A stretch of 6,444 nucleotides of DNA from an uncultured Campylobacter sp. (GTDB lineage: Bacteria; Campylobacterota; Campylobacteria; Campylobacterales; Campylobacteraceae). The stretch is from NCBI RefSeq assembly GCF_905372745.1, contig NZ_CAJPQR010000054.1:1-6444 (forward strand), written 5' to 3'. Under the pieces are notes generated by a model. It was not told where the DNA came from and searched no databases. It worked only from the letters and a program-made list of their open reading frames with translations. Below, in pieces: positions 5,889 through 6,444 of the stretch (positions are counted from its first letter, which is position 1; every line of letters begins with the position of its first letter). The position numbers and the translations under genes were made by a program.

Positions 5889-6334
5889 AAATATTTTTGA
5901 TCGCGCTTTTTGCAAGCATCCTAAATGCGCACTCGCTAAAAGGCTTTGCAAAGCAAGAGGGCGAATTTGTCGAGATAAAAAGCTATTTTTACGGAAATTC
6001 CCCTTGTAAAAATTGCCCTGTATCTTTCATAAAAGACGGCACCCAGATAGGAGGCACTCAAACAGATGAAAACGGCTTTGCCAGAGCTAAAATCCCCGCA
6101 GATGAATTTGAAATCCTGATCGACGGCGGACTAGCGCACGAAAAAAGGATAAAATTTACCGCAAACAAAGACGAGCTAAAAAGCGCCGAAAGTAACGCGT
6201 CAAGCGATGCCTCAAAGACCAAATTTGACGAAAGTGAGGAGGATTTTGGGGCTTACGCGCTTAAATTTATCCTTGCGTTTGCCGGAATCGGGCTGTTTTT
6301 TGGCGGAATTTATCTGGTAAAAAGAGGCAAATGA
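5882..6334 (+). CDS. nikL: NikL, membrane-anchored accessory subunit of ECF nickel transporter
   Basis: A 150-residue protein with a TTG start that overlaps the nikM stop by 7 nt. Residues 1-16 (MLKIFLIALFASILNA) form a signal peptide; cleavage would expose H17 as the mature N-terminus (HSLKGFAKQEG). A periplasmic beta-rich domain follows, with a CxxC pair (C42, C45 in SPCKNCPVSF) and a GGTQTDENGFARAKIPADEF segment typical of small carboxypeptidase-regulatory-like folds. A polar Ser/Asp/Lys linker (about 95-122) leads to one C-terminal transmembrane helix (about 126-146) with a positive cytoplasmic tail (VKRGK). This layout, signal peptide plus one C-terminal anchor, is that of NikL/NikN-type small subunits needed with NikM for Ni uptake. 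Identification rests on layout and position between nikM and nikQ more than on motifs. The stop overlaps the next ATG as ATGA. Confidence 0.75.
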   Translation: MLKIFLIALFASILNAHSLKGFAKQEGEFVEIKSYFYGNSPCKNCPVSFIKDGTQIGGTQTDENGFARAKIPADEFEILIDGGLAHEKRIKFTANKDELKSAESNASSDASKTKFDESEEDFGAYALKFILAFAGIGLFFGGIYLVKRGK

Positions 6335-6444
6335 ACCTATCCGTTTTACTCGTTTGCTTTACTTTTTTTAGCTTCAGAGTCTCGCTTTCAAGCGCTACGG
6401 ACGCCGTTTTCATCGTGCCCGTAATATTTTTAGCGATTTTAAAT
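6331..6444 (+). CDS. nikQ: NikQ N-terminus, T component of ECF nickel transporter (cut by window edge)
   Basis: An ATG at 6331 overlaps the nikL stop (ATGA, 6331-6334) and opens a frame that runs to the window end without a stop. The visible 38 residues begin MNLSVLLVCFTFFSFRVSLS and are strongly hydrophobic, with an Arg and polar break between two apparent membrane segments. AGAGG about 4 nt upstream can act as ribosome binding site. No family motif is reached in the window; the call as CbiQ/NikQ-type transmembrane T component, which couples NikM to the ATPase NikO, is inferred from gene order. nikO is expected next. Confidence 0.6.
   Translation, partial: MNLSVLLVCFTFFSFRVSLSSATDAVFIVPVIFLAILN

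Overview
The window looks like chromosomal DNA of an epsilonproteobacterium (Campylobacterota), most likely a Campylobacter of the C. rectus / showae / curvus / gracilis type. The grounds are a base composition that looks mid-40s % GC by eye, AAGGA-type ribosome binding sites, a TATAAT -10 box without a need for a strong -35, a large subtilisin-like autotransporter of the size known in Campylobacter, a Helicobacter-cysteine-rich-protein-like Sel1 protein, and a nikK-nikM-nikL-nikQ gene order typical of this group. Genus is an inference from these features; species cannot be decided from the sequence alone.

Layout: (1) 1-3362, + strand: a promoter and a monocistronic-looking gene for an 1102-residue secreted serine protease autotransporter (S8 catalytic triad D85/H167/S425, C-terminal beta-barrel). 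(2) 3363-3673: a 311-bp gap with no convincing gene, but packed with perfect inverted repeats, including a probable terminator for the gene on the opposite strand. (3) 3674-4189, - strand: a 171-residue secreted Sel1-repeat protein with four regularly spaced CX7C cysteine pairs. (4) 4190-4553: an AT-rich divergent control region, with a candidate NikR-like operator (8-bp perfect inverted repeat) and candidate promoters. (5) 4554 to the window end, + strand: a tightly packed operon nikK-nikM-nikL-nikQ (last gene cut by the window edge), with adjacent or overlapping stop and start codons.

The nik genes together encode an ECF-type nickel importer: NikM is the membrane nickel-binding S component, NikL and NikK are secreted/membrane-anchored accessory proteins, NikQ is the T component, and the ATPase NikO is expected just past the window. 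In campylobacters nickel feeds [NiFe]-hydrogenase and, in some species, urease. The protease and the Sel1 protein are separately transcribed; nothing in the sequence ties them functionally to nickel uptake.

I do not see a clearly new biological system. The most interesting items are the exposed N-terminal histidines shared by NikK, NikM and NikL, the candidate NikR operator, an EF-hand-like calcium loop inside the protease domain, a perfect 22-bp palindrome in the protease signal-peptide codons, the hairpin-dense gap after the protease gene, and strong enrichment of an AAATTTG word.
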